Assembly (NCBI GenBank): GCA_002245135.1
Contig: NGBS01001174.1
Coordinates: 62,001-126,000 of the forward strand
Direction of reading: 5' to 3'
Origin: Proteromonas lacertae
Taxonomy: Eukaryota > Sar > Bigyra > Opalinata > Proteromonadidae
Length of the DNA: 64,000 nt
The number at the start of each line of letters is the position of its first letter. Within the stretch, counting starts at the first letter, position 1. Shown piece after piece: positions 1 to 12,560 of this stretch. The translations under genes and the position numbers were made by a program. The notes beneath the pieces are model-generated. The model had not been told where the DNA came from, ran no database searches, and saw only the letters and a list, made by a program, of their open reading frames with translations.

Positions 1-1
1 T

Positions 2-676
2 TATTGTAAATTCTCACTTACTCCAAATAACAACTTAATCCAGATTAATGAAGAGAATGGTGAAATTTATAGTGTAATTAAAGATCATGATAAGATAGAA
101 GAAAGAAAGGAATATAGTAACTATACATTAAAATGCTCCAATATGATTAACAGTAAATCGTATAGCTTGGATATGAAATATAAAGCAATATCATTTTCAA
201 ATGAAGATTGCAATGAAAACGTTACTATTAGTGATAATGGAATGACTATTACTTCAACAGAATTTAAACTTGATAAATCATATAGCTGCTATTTAAATAA
301 GAAAATACACAAAAATAAATATTATATAAGATTTAAATGCAATAGAAAAGGGTGTTTTGTGTTTGGATTGTCAACAGAAAGGAATGATGAAGGAAAAAAG
401 TTTAAATACATAGTTGACAAGAATATAAATGGTAGAATTGATAGTGACATAGGTAAAGTTGTTAATATCAGTCCGAACTTCTCATTTAATAACGAAAGTG
501 ATTGTTATGAAGCTATCATTGATATGAAGAATATGCAATTGTTGATGAGTCAAAATGATTCAGATCCTGTGCTTCTTGTGAAAGAATTACCTCCATTATT
601 GCATTTATTCTTTGATTTACGTGAAAATGGAATTTCAGTTGAATTATTGTCTGTAGCTATATTCAAGGAAAATTAA
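2..676 (+). CDS. 3' end of a protein with a SPRY/B30.2-like C-terminal region (5' partial)
   Basis: The frame is open from base 2 to the TAA at 676, so the gene enters from the left edge and only its last ~224 residues are seen. There is an internal Met at 143, but the open frame upstream argues against it being the start. The C-terminal ~170 residues look like a SPRY-type beta sandwich: a strand like YYIRFKCNRKGCFVFGLS, then ISPNFSFNNESD, a strand rich in DMKNMQLLMSQND, then LPPLLHLFFDL and ISVELLSVAIF at the end, which is the usual order of SPRY strands. Such domains bind protein partners, often behind a B-box or zinc finger, but nothing upstream is visible. The SPRY call is by pattern only and is moderate; no introns are evident in the visible part. 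Confidence 0.45.
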   Translation, partial: YCKFSLTPNNNLIQINEENGEIYSVIKDHDKIEERKEYSNYTLKCSNMINSKSYSLDMKYKAISFSNEDCNENVTISDNGMTITSTEFKLDKSYSCYLNKKIHKNKYYIRFKCNRKGCFVFGLSTERNDEGKKFKYIVDKNINGRIDSDIGKVVNISPNFSFNNESDCYEAIIDMKNMQLLMSQNDSDPVLLVKELPPLLHLFFDLRENGISVELLSVAIFKEN

Positions 677-866
677 AGTGCTATAAGAACAGCCAATGAA
701 CTGAATTATTTTGTTATTTTATTAATGTAGGCTTGATTCTTTTTATCAAGCTATCACTTTTAATACAATAACTAATCACTAAATGATTATTTTTAAATCA
801 TTTTACTATTGTTGTTTATTTTGTTTTTAGCTATTAAGCCATTTACTAAAAAAAAACTAAACCAAG

Positions 867-1265
867 ATGAGAATGTGGAGTTTTGATCCAAAATACTTGG
901 ATACGAAAGGATTTGTTGCAGAATGGAGAGAATCGTTGTTAGCTAGAGCAGTGTTGGAAGGTAAAACAAAAGGATATACAAAACATCCTCAGTTAAACAG
1001 ATTCAGGCAAGCTAAAGATCCAGTAAGCTTTATTAACAATTATCTCAAATATGTTTATTTGGAAAGTAAAAAAAGAAACTTTAATTTTGATGAATCTAAA
1101 CTAGTGGAAGCCACCACCATAGAGACTGTAAAAATAGATAAAAATGATCTTAAAGAAGAATGGAAAGTGTATTTAAACAAAATTCGTATAAGAGCTCCTG
1201 AATTATATAAAAAGTACAAAAATATAAAGAATCCAAAGTTACATCCATGTTTTAGAACAAATTAA
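867..1265 (+). CDS. Pyrimidine-dimer DNA glycosylase family protein (PF03013-like), intronless
   Basis: A 132-residue protein. The N-terminal half reads RMWSFDPKYLDTKGFVAEWR, then GKTKGYTKHPQLNRFR, and the C-terminus ends PKLHPCFR. This matches the short bacterial proteins annotated as pyrimidine-dimer glycosylase/endonuclease V-like (PF03013), usually ~130-150 residues, so the gene looks full length. The Arg-Glu pair in VAEWRE corresponds to the Arg22-Glu23 catalytic region of phage T4 endonuclease V. Residue 2 is Arg rather than the catalytic Thr2 of T4, as is common in the short bacterial homologues, so true glycosylase activity is not certain. The family acts on UV-damaged DNA. There is no targeting peptide and no intron. 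The stop is only 16 bp from the stop of the convergent telomerase gene. Horizontal origin from bacteria is an inference. Confidence 0.8.
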   Translation: MRMWSFDPKYLDTKGFVAEWRESLLARAVLEGKTKGYTKHPQLNRFRQAKDPVSFINNYLKYVYLESKKRNFNFDESKLVEATTIETVKIDKNDLKEEWKVYLNKIRIRAPELYKKYKNIKNPKLHPCFRTN

Positions 1266-1281
1266 TATACTAATTATCAAG

Positions 1282-4200
1282 TTATAATCTAATATCATCC
1301 AATGAACTTAGATTAAAGTCATTAATTATATTAAGACAGTAAAAGATGTTGGTGTACGAATTAGCATTGATTACTTTATCCAAATATGATTTAATCTAAA
1401 ATAGTAATATATGTAATTTAATAAATACTTCTTTGAAATGTGGTTTATATTTCTTAATACACTTCAAAAAAGACATAGCAAACAATAAATGAACATGTAT
1501 ATACTCAATACCGCAATTTGGATGATGATGAATATGTGAATGAGATTTATAAATACTCTATAAAATCAGTATATATGTTTGAGTAATTATATACGACAAT
1601 GTATTTATAACATTTCAATACTATCTTCTGTATTAATTCATGGATATGTTTTGACTTTATTTTCTGTTTCTTATCAATCAAACACAAAAACTTACAATTT
1701 CCTATAATAAACAATTCGCATATATTTCTCTAAAGAATATAATAAAAGAGTATAACAAAAATTAATAAATATACTAATATAATTCTTGTATCATTTATTT
1801 CTTCATCAATCAATAATACATTACACTTTGGTTTAAAGTACAAGAAATATCGATGTATTAACTTTTCTAATGTATAATTAGTATAATCTTTAGAGATTGT
1901 ATTTGAAATTGGAACTGAAAAATATCTCTCATGATTATTGTTTATAGACAAATCATCAATATTTACTATCAAACCACACCATGCTAAATATTTATTAATA
2001 CTTCCTTCAACTAAATTAGTCTTTGTTTTACTATCATTAATGATACATCCATATTCTTCTAAACATTTTGCAGAATTATAAAAGTTTTCAGTGAATTCAA
2101 TTGATGAAGATATACACAAATAATCATCAACTAATCTTAAAATCAAATACAGACTATATACAGTTATATATAAAAAGTATTGAATAATACTCATTATTAT
2201 TCTGTGTGGGTAATTTTGGTATTATATACTCTTTCTCTATTGTTGCATAGTAAATATTACACAATAAACTAGAAAGAATTGATCCTTGTGGAATTCCCTT
2301 CTTTTGTATGTAGTATTTATTACCATATATGATCAAATTATAATTTAAGTGTTTATTTAACATATTCATTATACTATTTCTGTTGTACATCATCTCATTA
2401 CCATTATACTAATCATTTTAAAATCAATTATATACTAAAATGATGGAATGATGGTATTTCTTGTTAATTTTCTTCATTAGATGAGATAAAATTTGTTTCT
2501 TTGAAGAGATAACTGGATATTTCTATTAATAATATACATTATTTACTATACTATGTTCTTTATCTTCTTGTTTGTGTTACTGTATTGGATTATATTGAAT
2601 TTATATATATAATATTCTGGTTTATTAATTATTGCACATAAATATTCCATCAACACTTTCTATTTACATTATTATCAATAAATGAGTATATTATTATACA
2701 GCATCAATATTATCATAACAGCAAGTCATATCTAACACAACATAATACAAGTCTTTTGAGTTATTTTTGAATTTTTTTACAAATTCATAATATGGTTTAT
2801 AAATCTCACTCATTCCTAATAAACTAGTATCAAATATATCATCGTGTTTTTCATATTCATATTTGATAATGATAAAAATATTCTTCAATTGTTGATTTAT
2901 TGATATTTTATTATATTTATGAGATGATAGATTAATAATTGGTCTAATTTTAGTTGATTTTGGAACAAATCTCAATGGAGATACTCCTAAACTATTTTTA
3001 TGATTTAAAAACATATTTACATAATCCTTACTAACACCAATAACATATTCACTATCTATCAACTTCTTTATTTCATTTCGTTCTATATATTTCCACATTG
3101 GCTTTCTATAGTAGAATAGCTTTCCAAAACTACCTTCTCTTTCAGTAATATAGAAGTGATTCTTTAACAACCTTAATACTATATCATCGTAAAACCATTT
3201 CAAAAAATCATGTACTAATTGATATTGTTTCTTGTAATCTTCAGGAGGACGAGAATGACCTTCTATTTCATATATTAATAAAAGAAAAAATACTCAATTT
3301 TGGATTAGTGAGATACTTAAAATCATATATCTTTATTCCATTCATAAGCTATTTTTCAGTATCATATGATTGTATATATATACATATTTCATCTCAAATG
3401 TATCATTTTTACCACTTATTACAAGCAAATAAACTGTTTTCATGATTATATTATAGTTATGCTGACTTCCCCAGAACTGATATACAAATAAAAAATTGAT
3501 TACTGTTTTAACAAAAGAATACACTTTGTCATATTCAATTGTATTATTATACAAAGATATATTATCTACAATTCTATATAAAATGTAATATAAACATATC
3601 TAAAATACACTAAAGGACAATTACAATTCAAAATATAGCCATATGGACAATCATTATGCCTAATTCCAACTTTATATAACAAATATGTCAGTTTCTTTAT
3701 TCTTTTTGGTATTTTCTTTTTATTGTAATGAAATATTGATTGAAGAATGGAATTCTTTTTGTCTTTATCAGTATAATCTTTACTAAGTAAATGAAAATAT
3801 GATATAATATGTCTACTACTAAAACCAGCTCTTCTATTATAACTATTATTATACAAAATAAATCTTCTACTCACTATGAAAGAATATAAAAAATGATATT
3901 TATACAATAATCCTTATTATCACATTTAATTTTTGTCGATTGAGATAATATATAAAAATCTTTTCCTGTAAGTTGAATAACATTATCATTCTCGAGTTTC
4001 ATATACAATGAAGTGTGTAGAAGTAAATGACAAAACAATTTACTGCCAATTCTGTCATAAAGAGTTTCAAAGTTGATTTCACGAATGATTGATGTATTCA
4101 TATTATAGAATGATATAAATAAGTTTGATGGATCTACTTTTTGAGTAACATTATAACAATACTGAAGAGTATTTATCTATTCATTATATTTAAGACTTTA

Positions 4201-4540
4201 TATACGTATAATGATGTAGGTTGATTAAAATCATAATCATCTGATATACAACAACTACAGCATTCACATATATTTCTATTTTTACTTTGATTATAACAAA
4301 CAATGACTATTTAATATAATCATTCTATTATTACTGTTTGAGAGTAGCGATAAATATTCGCTATTATCACCATATCTCACCATGTCTATTTTTTTATTCA
4401 AATCATTCGATAAACTATAATTTATATGGTGATGTTTATTTATACCATATAATAAACTCTTCTAAACTTAAACATCTTGAATATATCTGCTTTAAGATTG
4501 GTAAAATCATTTTGAAATTTTCATCATTGCAAACAAGCAT
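1282..4540 (-). CDS. TERT: Telomerase reverse transcriptase, 15 exons
   Basis: Catalytic subunit of telomerase, copying the telomerase RNA onto chromosome ends in the nucleus. Joining 15 exons gives 932 codons (931 residues). Introns (high to low): 4445-4415, 4297-4276 (uncertain, 22 nt, GTTATA), 4205-4177, 3905-3874, 3608-3574, 3383-3349, 3293-3263, 2699-2660, 2551-2523, 2435-2409, 2190-2154, 1774-1730, 1594-1558, 1428-1396. TERT hallmarks in order: TEN-like start (LPILKQIYSRCLSLEEF); TRBD with the CP motif CPYGYILNCNCPL (~residue 260) and QFP-type FWGSQHN; motif 1 FYITE and LFYYRKPMW; motif 2 RFVPKSTKIRPI; motif A LDMTCCYDNI (catalytic Asp); motif B GIPQGSILS; motif C LRLVDDYL (the VDD typical of TERT); motif E WCG; then a C-terminal extension. 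The ATG at 4540 is chosen because it begins the TEN-like segment. It is somewhat short, as in several protist TERTs. It is divergent from the kinesin gene (189 bp between starts). Confidence 0.93.
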
Positions 4541-4729
4541 TCAAGCCTAATTTTAATCACTTTTAAATCTACCACTCATTTCATTTAAAGTGAATTTAAT
4601 GAGGATAAAAAAATTATACTATACACAAATACACCTAGTTTAAGTGGTGTAAATTAGATAATTTCTTATCAGTTGAAACGACTATATTTTGAATTATTTT
4701 TTGGTATTTACTGTTAAGAATAACATAAA

Positions 4730-7700
4730 ATGGATAACCAAAAAACAATCAAAGTATGACCATATATTATTAAGTGATAGGTATGTGTCAGATTCAGAAT
4801 ATTGAACGAGAAAGAACAAAAAATGAGAAGTGCGAATCTTACGAGTCTTACAGATGTATTATCTCTTATATAACATTTATTAATAGCAACAAGTTATTAT
4901 CAAAAATGATCCACGTCAGAAATCAGTAATTAGTAAAAATAAGAATAAAGCTTACAATTTTGATCATGTGTTTGATATTACAAAACAACAAATAGATATG
5001 TATACAAATGTATATAATTTATAGATTCAACGAGATTGCTGTCCCTCACATTTCTCAATTTTTCAATGCTTACAACTCAACAATATTTGCGTATAAAATA
5101 TCGTATAAAAATACTATATAGATATGGTCAAACCGCTTCTGGTAAGACTTACACAATGCAAGGGAATGATGTATTGTCTTATAGAGGAGATAATCCATTT
5201 TATGATGATCCTACAAAGAATGGTTTGATTCCTCGAATAGCTGAAGCAGTATTTGAAAGAGCACATGATAGTGAAAATCAATATAAGTTTAGTATTTCAA
5301 TGTTGGAAGTTTATAACGAAGAAATATATGATTTATTAGAAAAGAATAAAACAAAAAGAACAATACAAAATGATGGATCAAATTTCATAGTGAAGGATTT
5401 AAGAAAAATTGAAGTGAGAAGTGCTGAAGAGTTACTTGAATTGTATGAAATGGGATGTAAAAGAAGAACTACTGATTCAACCTGTAGAAACTCGTCTTCA
5501 TCTAGATCTCATTCAGTATTTAGATTGTATATGAAAAAGAATGATTCATTAACTGGAATGTGTTCATATTCAGTTTTTGATATGGTTGATTTGGCAGGTA
5601 GTGAAAAATATGATGTTGTAGATCATGATAGTTCAAAGAAAGATCAAATGATCAACATTAACCAATCATTATCAACATTGAATAAAGTAATTAGTCAAAT
5701 AGTAAAGAAAGAAAAACCATCCTTTCGAGAATCAAAACTGACAATGATATTAATGCAAAGTTTAGGTGGAAACTGTTTAACAACGTTAATATTATGTGCT
5801 AGTCCAGCATCTATTAACATTAAAGAAACATTATCCACATTAGATTTTGGCAAAAGAGCTAAGCTAATTAAACTTAATGCTAAACAGAATAAGCAGCTTA
5901 CGACTAAAGAATTACTTGCTGAGAATAGAAAGTTGAAACTAGAAATAGAAAGACTCAAATCACAAGCACCATTGAATAATAAAAGAAATGTGTCAAATAA
6001 CAAAGAAACTGAAAAAGAGATTGAATGTTTAAAAGATACAATTGAACAGTATAAGACAAAGCTAACACAACAAGATGAAGATTATAAAGTAAATGTGAGA
6101 AGGTTGAATTTAAAAATCAAAAGCTATGAAGAAGGATTTACTGATCGTGAGAAATTTATAGTATAATATACAATTATTTCATTTTAATTAACATATAGAA
6201 TGAGAATAAGAGATTAAAGAATGAAATTAAAAGATTAAGAGATAAATTACAAAGAACAATAAGTGAAAAGAATGAGTTACAAAATGAATATGATGAATTA
6301 CTAATAAGATATCAACATTTAGAAATTGAATATGAAAATCTAAAGCAAAACAATGAAGAACTTAATGAGATAAGAAATAAGGAAAGACAAGAATATGAAG
6401 AATCATTGAATAACAAATCAGATATAGAAGAATTAATAAAGAAAGTATTAGAAAATGAAGATTCAAAAGGAAATAAAGATATAGCAAAATGTTTGAAAGA
6501 TATTATTGATAGCTCTGTATATTTATATTATTAGAATGATATTATTGTAATAGAGACAAAACAAAAGAGTAATTGAAAGATATGAACTTAGAATGAAGGA
6601 AATTAAACAACAGCATGAAAATGAAATGAAAAAACAAATGGATATGAATAAACAAAAGACAGATATACTAGAGAATAAAATAACAGATCTTACCATTGAC
6701 ATTAGTAATCTAAATGATAAATTAAACTTTAAAGATAGTCAGATTGATACTCAGAAGGAAGAATTTACGAAAGAAATCAATAGGCTTCAGATGTATATAC
6801 AGAATAGAGGAGGAAGTGATAAATCATTTCAAATTCAATTAAAAATTGATGTTATAGAGAATGATATTAAAAATTTAGAGGGGAAAAGAGATGAAAAGAA
6901 ACAGTTGCTTGAAGATATTAAAATAAGATTGCCAAGTGTATCAAGTGATGAGGAAAAAGTCAAATTAAATGAGAAAAAGAATAATTTAGAAAAAGAAATG
7001 AAAGAGTTAAAGAATGAGATTCATCATAAGAAAAAACAGATTAATAAACTGATCAAACAAAAGAAACTCTTTGCGGTATAATTAATATCGTCTTATAGTA
7101 ATATAGAATATTGAAAAAGGAAAAGATGGAGGAGAATCATATGGAAATGAAGATATATTATCAAAGATAAATAGAAGAAAGCTAATAAATGACAAAAAGA
7201 AAGGAATTAATGATTATTTGAATAATATGGAGAATAAAATCAATAATATTGAAAGAGGATTAGATGGTGGATTTGATGAGATATTTCAAAAGCGACAGAA
7301 TGTAATGTATATTGATAGAAAACAAAAGCTTCAAAAAATTGTATATAACATGTATATTTATATATTATTATTAGATGGAAGAAACATTCAATATGGTTCA
7401 AAACCTTACAAAGGATATTGAAAAGAAGATGGAAACTCCATCAGAAGTAGAGACAAAAGGAAAAATGAATAAAATTATAGATGAATTCATAAGTGAAATG
7501 GAAAAGATTAATAAAATGATGTGTGGAGAATTAGAAGATATGCTAAAACCACAATACGTAACTTATTACAAAGATGATCCAAGAACTCCTGCCTACATAG
7601 AAAGAAAAGAAAGACTTATTCATTTATTTGAGCAATCATTAAAAGAGTGGGATGAAAAGAAATGTAAAATAGAAGCCGTGAATCAAAATAATGAATTAGG

Positions 7701-9038
7701 AAGTTTATTAAATGATATAATGAATGACTATAAAAAGATGAAAGAAATATTGGAGAATAAGATGGATGATATATTTAAAACTCCTCCAATTTATAAATAC
7801 CTAGATGATGAAAGAACACCAAAGTATTTAGACGAAAAACAAAGGATTTTACAATTTGTATATTTAATGTGTATTATATTTTGAATAGTTGAAAAGTACA
7901 ATGGAAGAGTTAAAAAAGGTAAATGAACAAGCTAAAGCTGATTTAATTGAATATCAAAAAGAGATAGATTTATTGAAACTTGAATCGAGTTTAAGATATA
8001 AAGAAGATCCAGACATGTTTCAGAAAATGCATTTATTAGATATAAAGAAGAGAGATATTTCAAAGAATTTCAATGATTTTCAACCTGGAATGGAAAAGAT
8101 AGTAGCTAAACATCATCTTCTTCATGATTATTGCGAAAGAAAAAGAAAAGGATTAGTAAATGATGATGATTTTGATAATTGCATAAAAGAAACAAGAATT
8201 AACTACAGTGAAATTAGTAACCTTTACCTAAAGTTGTATGATAATTCAAAATTAGTGAATTTTGCTGTATATTATTTTATTATTACAATAATTCACATAG
8301 ATTATTGATTATTTGGAAGGAAAGATTCCATCATATAAAACAAATCACACAATTAATGATATTTTCAACAATGAAGATATGATAGTTGAAGATATGATTT
8401 ATGACGCAGAGTTTTACTTTCCATCATTTTACAATCATACAGCATGCATAACCGATGAAGATTTAACAAAAGTACAAAAAATGAATAAAGAAAACCAAAT
8501 AAAGAATAATATTTTCAAAATGATACAAATCTTTTTAAGAAGAATTGGAATGAATTTGGCAAAGAAAAACAAAAGAATAAGCCAAGCTAATGAAGAAGAA
8601 GATGATGATGAAGATGATGATAATGTTTATGAATGTGTTCCAATTGATAAAGATATGAATGTTATAAAAGACAAACTGTTGTTAGTAACAAATTTTGAAT
8701 ATGAATATGTTCTTACAGAAATATTCTACTATGTAAAAGAAAGTAATGAAAATGATTTGCATTTGTCAATTATGAATTGTATAATTGATATTAAGAATGG
8801 TGAGAATAGTGTTTTTAACAATCAAATATTTAATGGAGTGTTTTTAGAGATATGGTATCCGTTGATATATGATATTACAGTAGAAGATGAAAATGATTTT
8901 GAGAATGATTTTATTCCAGTAAAAGAAAAACCTAAAATATATGATGAAGATACAGACAGCGATGATGATGATGAAGATTCTGATGATGATGATGATGATG
9001 AGGGTTTTGTAAGTTTAAATCAAACTATTGTAGAATAA
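4730..9038 (+). CDS. Kinesin with N-terminal motor and long coiled-coil tail, 11 exons
   Basis: Microtubule motor ATPase. The spliced CDS is 1,330 codons. Introns: 4754-4780, 4856-4886, 5000-5024, 5091-5121, 6161-6198, 6517-6553, 7076-7106, 7341-7374, 7858-7888, 8267-8300. The motor starts near residue 8 (VCVRFRILNEKEQK). It has the P-loop FAYGQTASGKTYTMQG (split by the 31-nt intron at 5091), switch I NSSSSRSHSVF, switch II DLAGSE, and the motor end SKLTMILMQSLGGN. After the motor come ~700 residues rich in Lys/Glu/Gln with heptad-like spacing, so dimerising coiled coil is likely. The last ~240 residues are partly ordered, with two acidic Asp/Glu tracts near 8590 and 8960. In the tail two related segments (near 7570 and 7800) share D-x-R-TP-x-Y, suggesting a short internal repeat. 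An N-terminal motor normally means plus-end movement; I cannot assign a kinesin subfamily. Confidence 0.92.
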
Positions 9039-9123
9039 TAAAATATACTTCACTATTTTGATTGTTAATTATTTAGAGTAAAAAATAATTAATAATGAAA
9101 GAAGTATTTATATATAAAATCAT

Positions 9124-12100
9124 TTATTTCAATAACATCCATACTGGTGGTGGATAATCTCTTCCATCTTTTGATAAAACCCAATCAAATATCCATTTTT
9201 CAACCTTCTTATTTGTACAACATAAAAATCCTGTATTATTTGTTAAACATTTCACATCAATTATTTTATCATCCACTGAACTTAATACTTCAGGTAAACC
9301 AGTTCTATTAACATATATATATATATATTAATAAATATACTTCAAATTCCATAGTATGATATTTGAGTTAGAATCAGTTGTAATTCCCCATTTTACATCG
9401 TTGCTTAAAGATACACTCAGAATCTTTCCATTTGAATCAAATGCTTTATCATCTAATTCATCAGTCGACAATTCTTTAATCTTCTTCAATTGTTTTAAAT
9501 CCCATAATATAGATTTCTTATCATCTCCTCCTGTTAACATTTGATCATCAAAATTGATTGAAATTGTATTTATACTTCCATTATGACCCTATTTGTCATA
9601 CATATAGATTAGATGATTATACATTTAAAACTTCTACTGTGTTTAGAGTAGATTCATCAATTACAAATAATTCACTGTTTTCACCTGCAGTTACTATATA
9701 CTTTGAAGAGTAATTGTATGCAATTGAAAGAATTGAACCTGAATTACATTTTCTTTCTTTCAATAAGGAGAAATCACCTATATCATATTCTTTCACTATT
9801 CCATCTATTGTTCCAATTACAGCGATATTTCTACTACGAGATATATCACAGCATGATATAGGACAAGTATGAGCATCTTTATTACACAACAATTTCTTGC
9901 TATTGAAAGACCAAAATTGTATTTTACCATTTGAACAAGTTGATAGTAATGTGTTTGTACAATGTTGAATAGAAAGTGATGTAACATTCGTATTTTCACC
10001 AACTGACAATTGTCCACAAGTTATTCCATCTTTGTTTAATATTTGGATAATTCCATTTGAAGATCCAAGTAATATATAATATGCATTTTCATGTTTAGCT
10101 ATTGCCATACTGTAGATTGTAAGCGTTGCTGAACCAACGAAAGTATTCAAGTTAAATACAGCAGCACAATTGTTCTTTTCACATTTCAAACTAATTTCAC
10201 TCCACAGATTCAATAATTGTGTGTTTAATAACATTCCATCACATCTTCTTGCTTCAGAAATCATTTCAATAGCGTCATCTATTTTTTCTTCAGTTAATGC
10301 CATTGTTGCTCTTTCAATTAATAGCCAACATCTTCGAGCAAATAATAAACTGCTTTTCCAAATATTCTTTTCTTTTTCATCATTTGCTTGAATTTCATAT
10401 GATTTACCTGATTTAGTTTCAATTATGAAATTGGATGGTTTACTTGAATCTTTTATTATTGTTATATCCGATAATTCAATTGTTCCTTTTGGTACAGAAG
10501 ATGTTTCATCAGGATAATAGGATAAACTATCAACTGTTAAAACAAAACTTCTCTTTTTCCAATTCTTTATAAAATGACCTTGTTTCATTAAATATCCTTG
10601 TCTTAACACATGCTTTCTCCTAACATCCATAAAGGCTCTCAATCCTTCTTGTGCATTACATAAATGTGTTTTTGAACTAATCTATATAATAATTATTATT
10701 GAAAATAGAATATATAATTATATACTTCTGTTGAAGTTAACCATTTATGTTTTAATACCTGTTTTGCATCATATCTTGATCTTGGATCTACTACCAATAA
10801 ATGCTGAATTAAATCTTTCGCATCATCACTAATATCATCGAAATAAGGAGATACAAATGTATATCTGCAAGTTCTTATCTTACAGAATAGTTTGGCTTGA
10901 TTATTATCATGAAATGGTGGAAAACCTCCTAAAATAATATAAATTATAACACCTAAACTCCACATATCAACTTCAGTACCATAAGCTTTATTTTCTAATA
11001 TTTCTGGAGCAACATACCAAGGGAGTTCCACAATCAGTTTGTAATCTATTCTTCAAATCCATACTTTTAGCAAAACCAAAATCTGCGATTTTAATGTCTC
11101 CATTTGATGATAATAATATATTTTCTGGTTTTAAATCTCTATGAACGATATTATGTTCGTGACAATATGAAACAGCTTCAACTATTGTTCTAATGACATC
11201 TCTTGCTTCAGATTCTGTGTAACATTTCTTTTCTACTATTTTATCAAATAAATCACCACCATCTGCTATCTCTGTTACAATATAATACATGCTTTCTTCA
11301 TCATAACACTCTATTAGTTTTAATATATTTGGATGGTCTAATTTTGCCATTATTTCTACTTCGTTCTTTATTTGATCCAAATCATAATCACTTAACTTAC
11401 TCTTGCTTATACATTTAATAGCAACATATTCTTTAGTTTTCTATTTAATGACATTTTATAATCTATACTATATTTTGCGCTTTTTGAACTACTGAATATG
11501 CACCAGAACCCATCTTTTCGATCATTGTCTATAATAATAAATACTAATAACATTATATTATACATATTTTTTGAATAAACCATTCTTTGGCATAGATTTA
11601 TGTTTATCATTTGGTAATGATGAATGAGGTGAGTTTCCTGCTTCTGATATTCCCAAAGCAATCGCTTTTTCAACTACTATAATATCATTACTATTAATAA
11701 AAAAAATAATCATCAAATTCTTATATACAGAGCAGTTTGTAAGTTTTCTACAACATTCACAAAATCAACAAATATATTTTCTAGTGTACTATTCCATCTA
11801 TTATATCTGTGAGCTTTTTCTTTTTCTTTCATAACAGTATTCATTATATTGTTACATTTTATTAATAAAGCTTCATTATCTATATCATTATTTGAGTTTC
11901 CTGGATGCATTCTTGCAAAATACGCAGTTAAACATAATAAACTATCTATATAAGAAAATGAAGACTTTGACTCACAGAATTTAGTAAGTAATCTGTTGAA
12001 ATAAGAATTATCATCTTCGATTGTTTCAATATGGTTATATCTAGTATACACCATTTTTGATGTTGTTTCCATTGGATCATTTGCTTTAGCAGCTTGTATT

Positions 12101-12479
12101 GCATTTATCCAAGAATCTCTATCGCTATTCGATTCACAAGAAAATATAAATTCACCATTCTTTGTTGCAACCAGTATTATATTCTCTAATATTGATAATT
12201 AGCAAATAATATACCATGACCTTCTTCATCATCAGATATATCAACACTTTTTATAATATCCAAAAGAATGGATTTCTGTTTAGATTTCATTGATTCATCC
12301 TATTATAAATAAAGTAATTATTGGATAAACATACTTTAAAGTAAGATATTTCATTATTAGTCAAAATGAAATACCTTTTCTTCCAATTTTTCACAATATG
12401 ACCCTATAAATAGAAAAATACATCATACTCTCTTCTCCATATATCCACATTTTAAGAATTCTCTTTTATTTTCAATCAT
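9124..12479 (-). CDS. PH-CaMK-type protein kinase-PH-WD40 fusion protein (one apparent frameshift)
   Basis: Predicted membrane-associated Ser/Thr kinase with a scaffold tail, 1,017 codons after splicing and skipping one extra base. Introns: 12428-12404, 12334-12300, 12214-12186, 11728-11691, 11563-11529, 11468-11441, 10725-10682, 9622-9589, 9340-9305. Order: first PH domain ([19 protein letters not shown], closing [14 protein letters not shown]); a linker; the kinase with Gly loop [16 protein letters not shown] lysine, [21 protein letters not shown], then YVAPEIL and [19 protein letters not shown]; a second PH ([20 protein letters not shown]); and C-terminal WD40-type repeats ending WNLK and VEKWIFDW. 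Kinase motifs resemble calcium/calmodulin-dependent kinases, but no calmodulin site is evident. At 11021-11023 a run of three G (CCC on the coding strand) where two fit shifts the frame between CGTP and WYVAPEIL. Removing one base restores the whole gene, so this is probably a sequencing error. The two PH domains suggest phosphoinositide binding. Confidence 0.88.
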
Positions 12480-12529
12480 AAAAATCTAACCAAATGAAAT
12501 AGAGTCGTTTCAAAATATTGTTTTTAGGG

Positions 12530-12560
12530 TTGGTTAAATGTTTAGATAAAATTTAACCAA
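12530..12560. repeat. Short inverted repeat between two same-strand genes
   Basis: TTGGTTAAAT (12530-12539) and ATTTAACCAA (12551-12560) are perfect reverse complements with an 11-base loop. They lie in the 193-bp gap between the start of the PH-kinase gene (12479) and the stop of the upstream gene (12673). This could be a protein-binding dyad or chance in AT-rich DNA. Confidence 0.5.

Noticed and set aside
1282-4540. A retrotransposon or group II intron reverse transcriptase on the minus strand
   Set aside because: The CP, QFP-type and motif 1 elements before the RT core, VDD at motif C and WCG at motif E are TERT-specific. There are no integrase, endonuclease or terminal repeats, and the gene is split by many spliceosomal introns.
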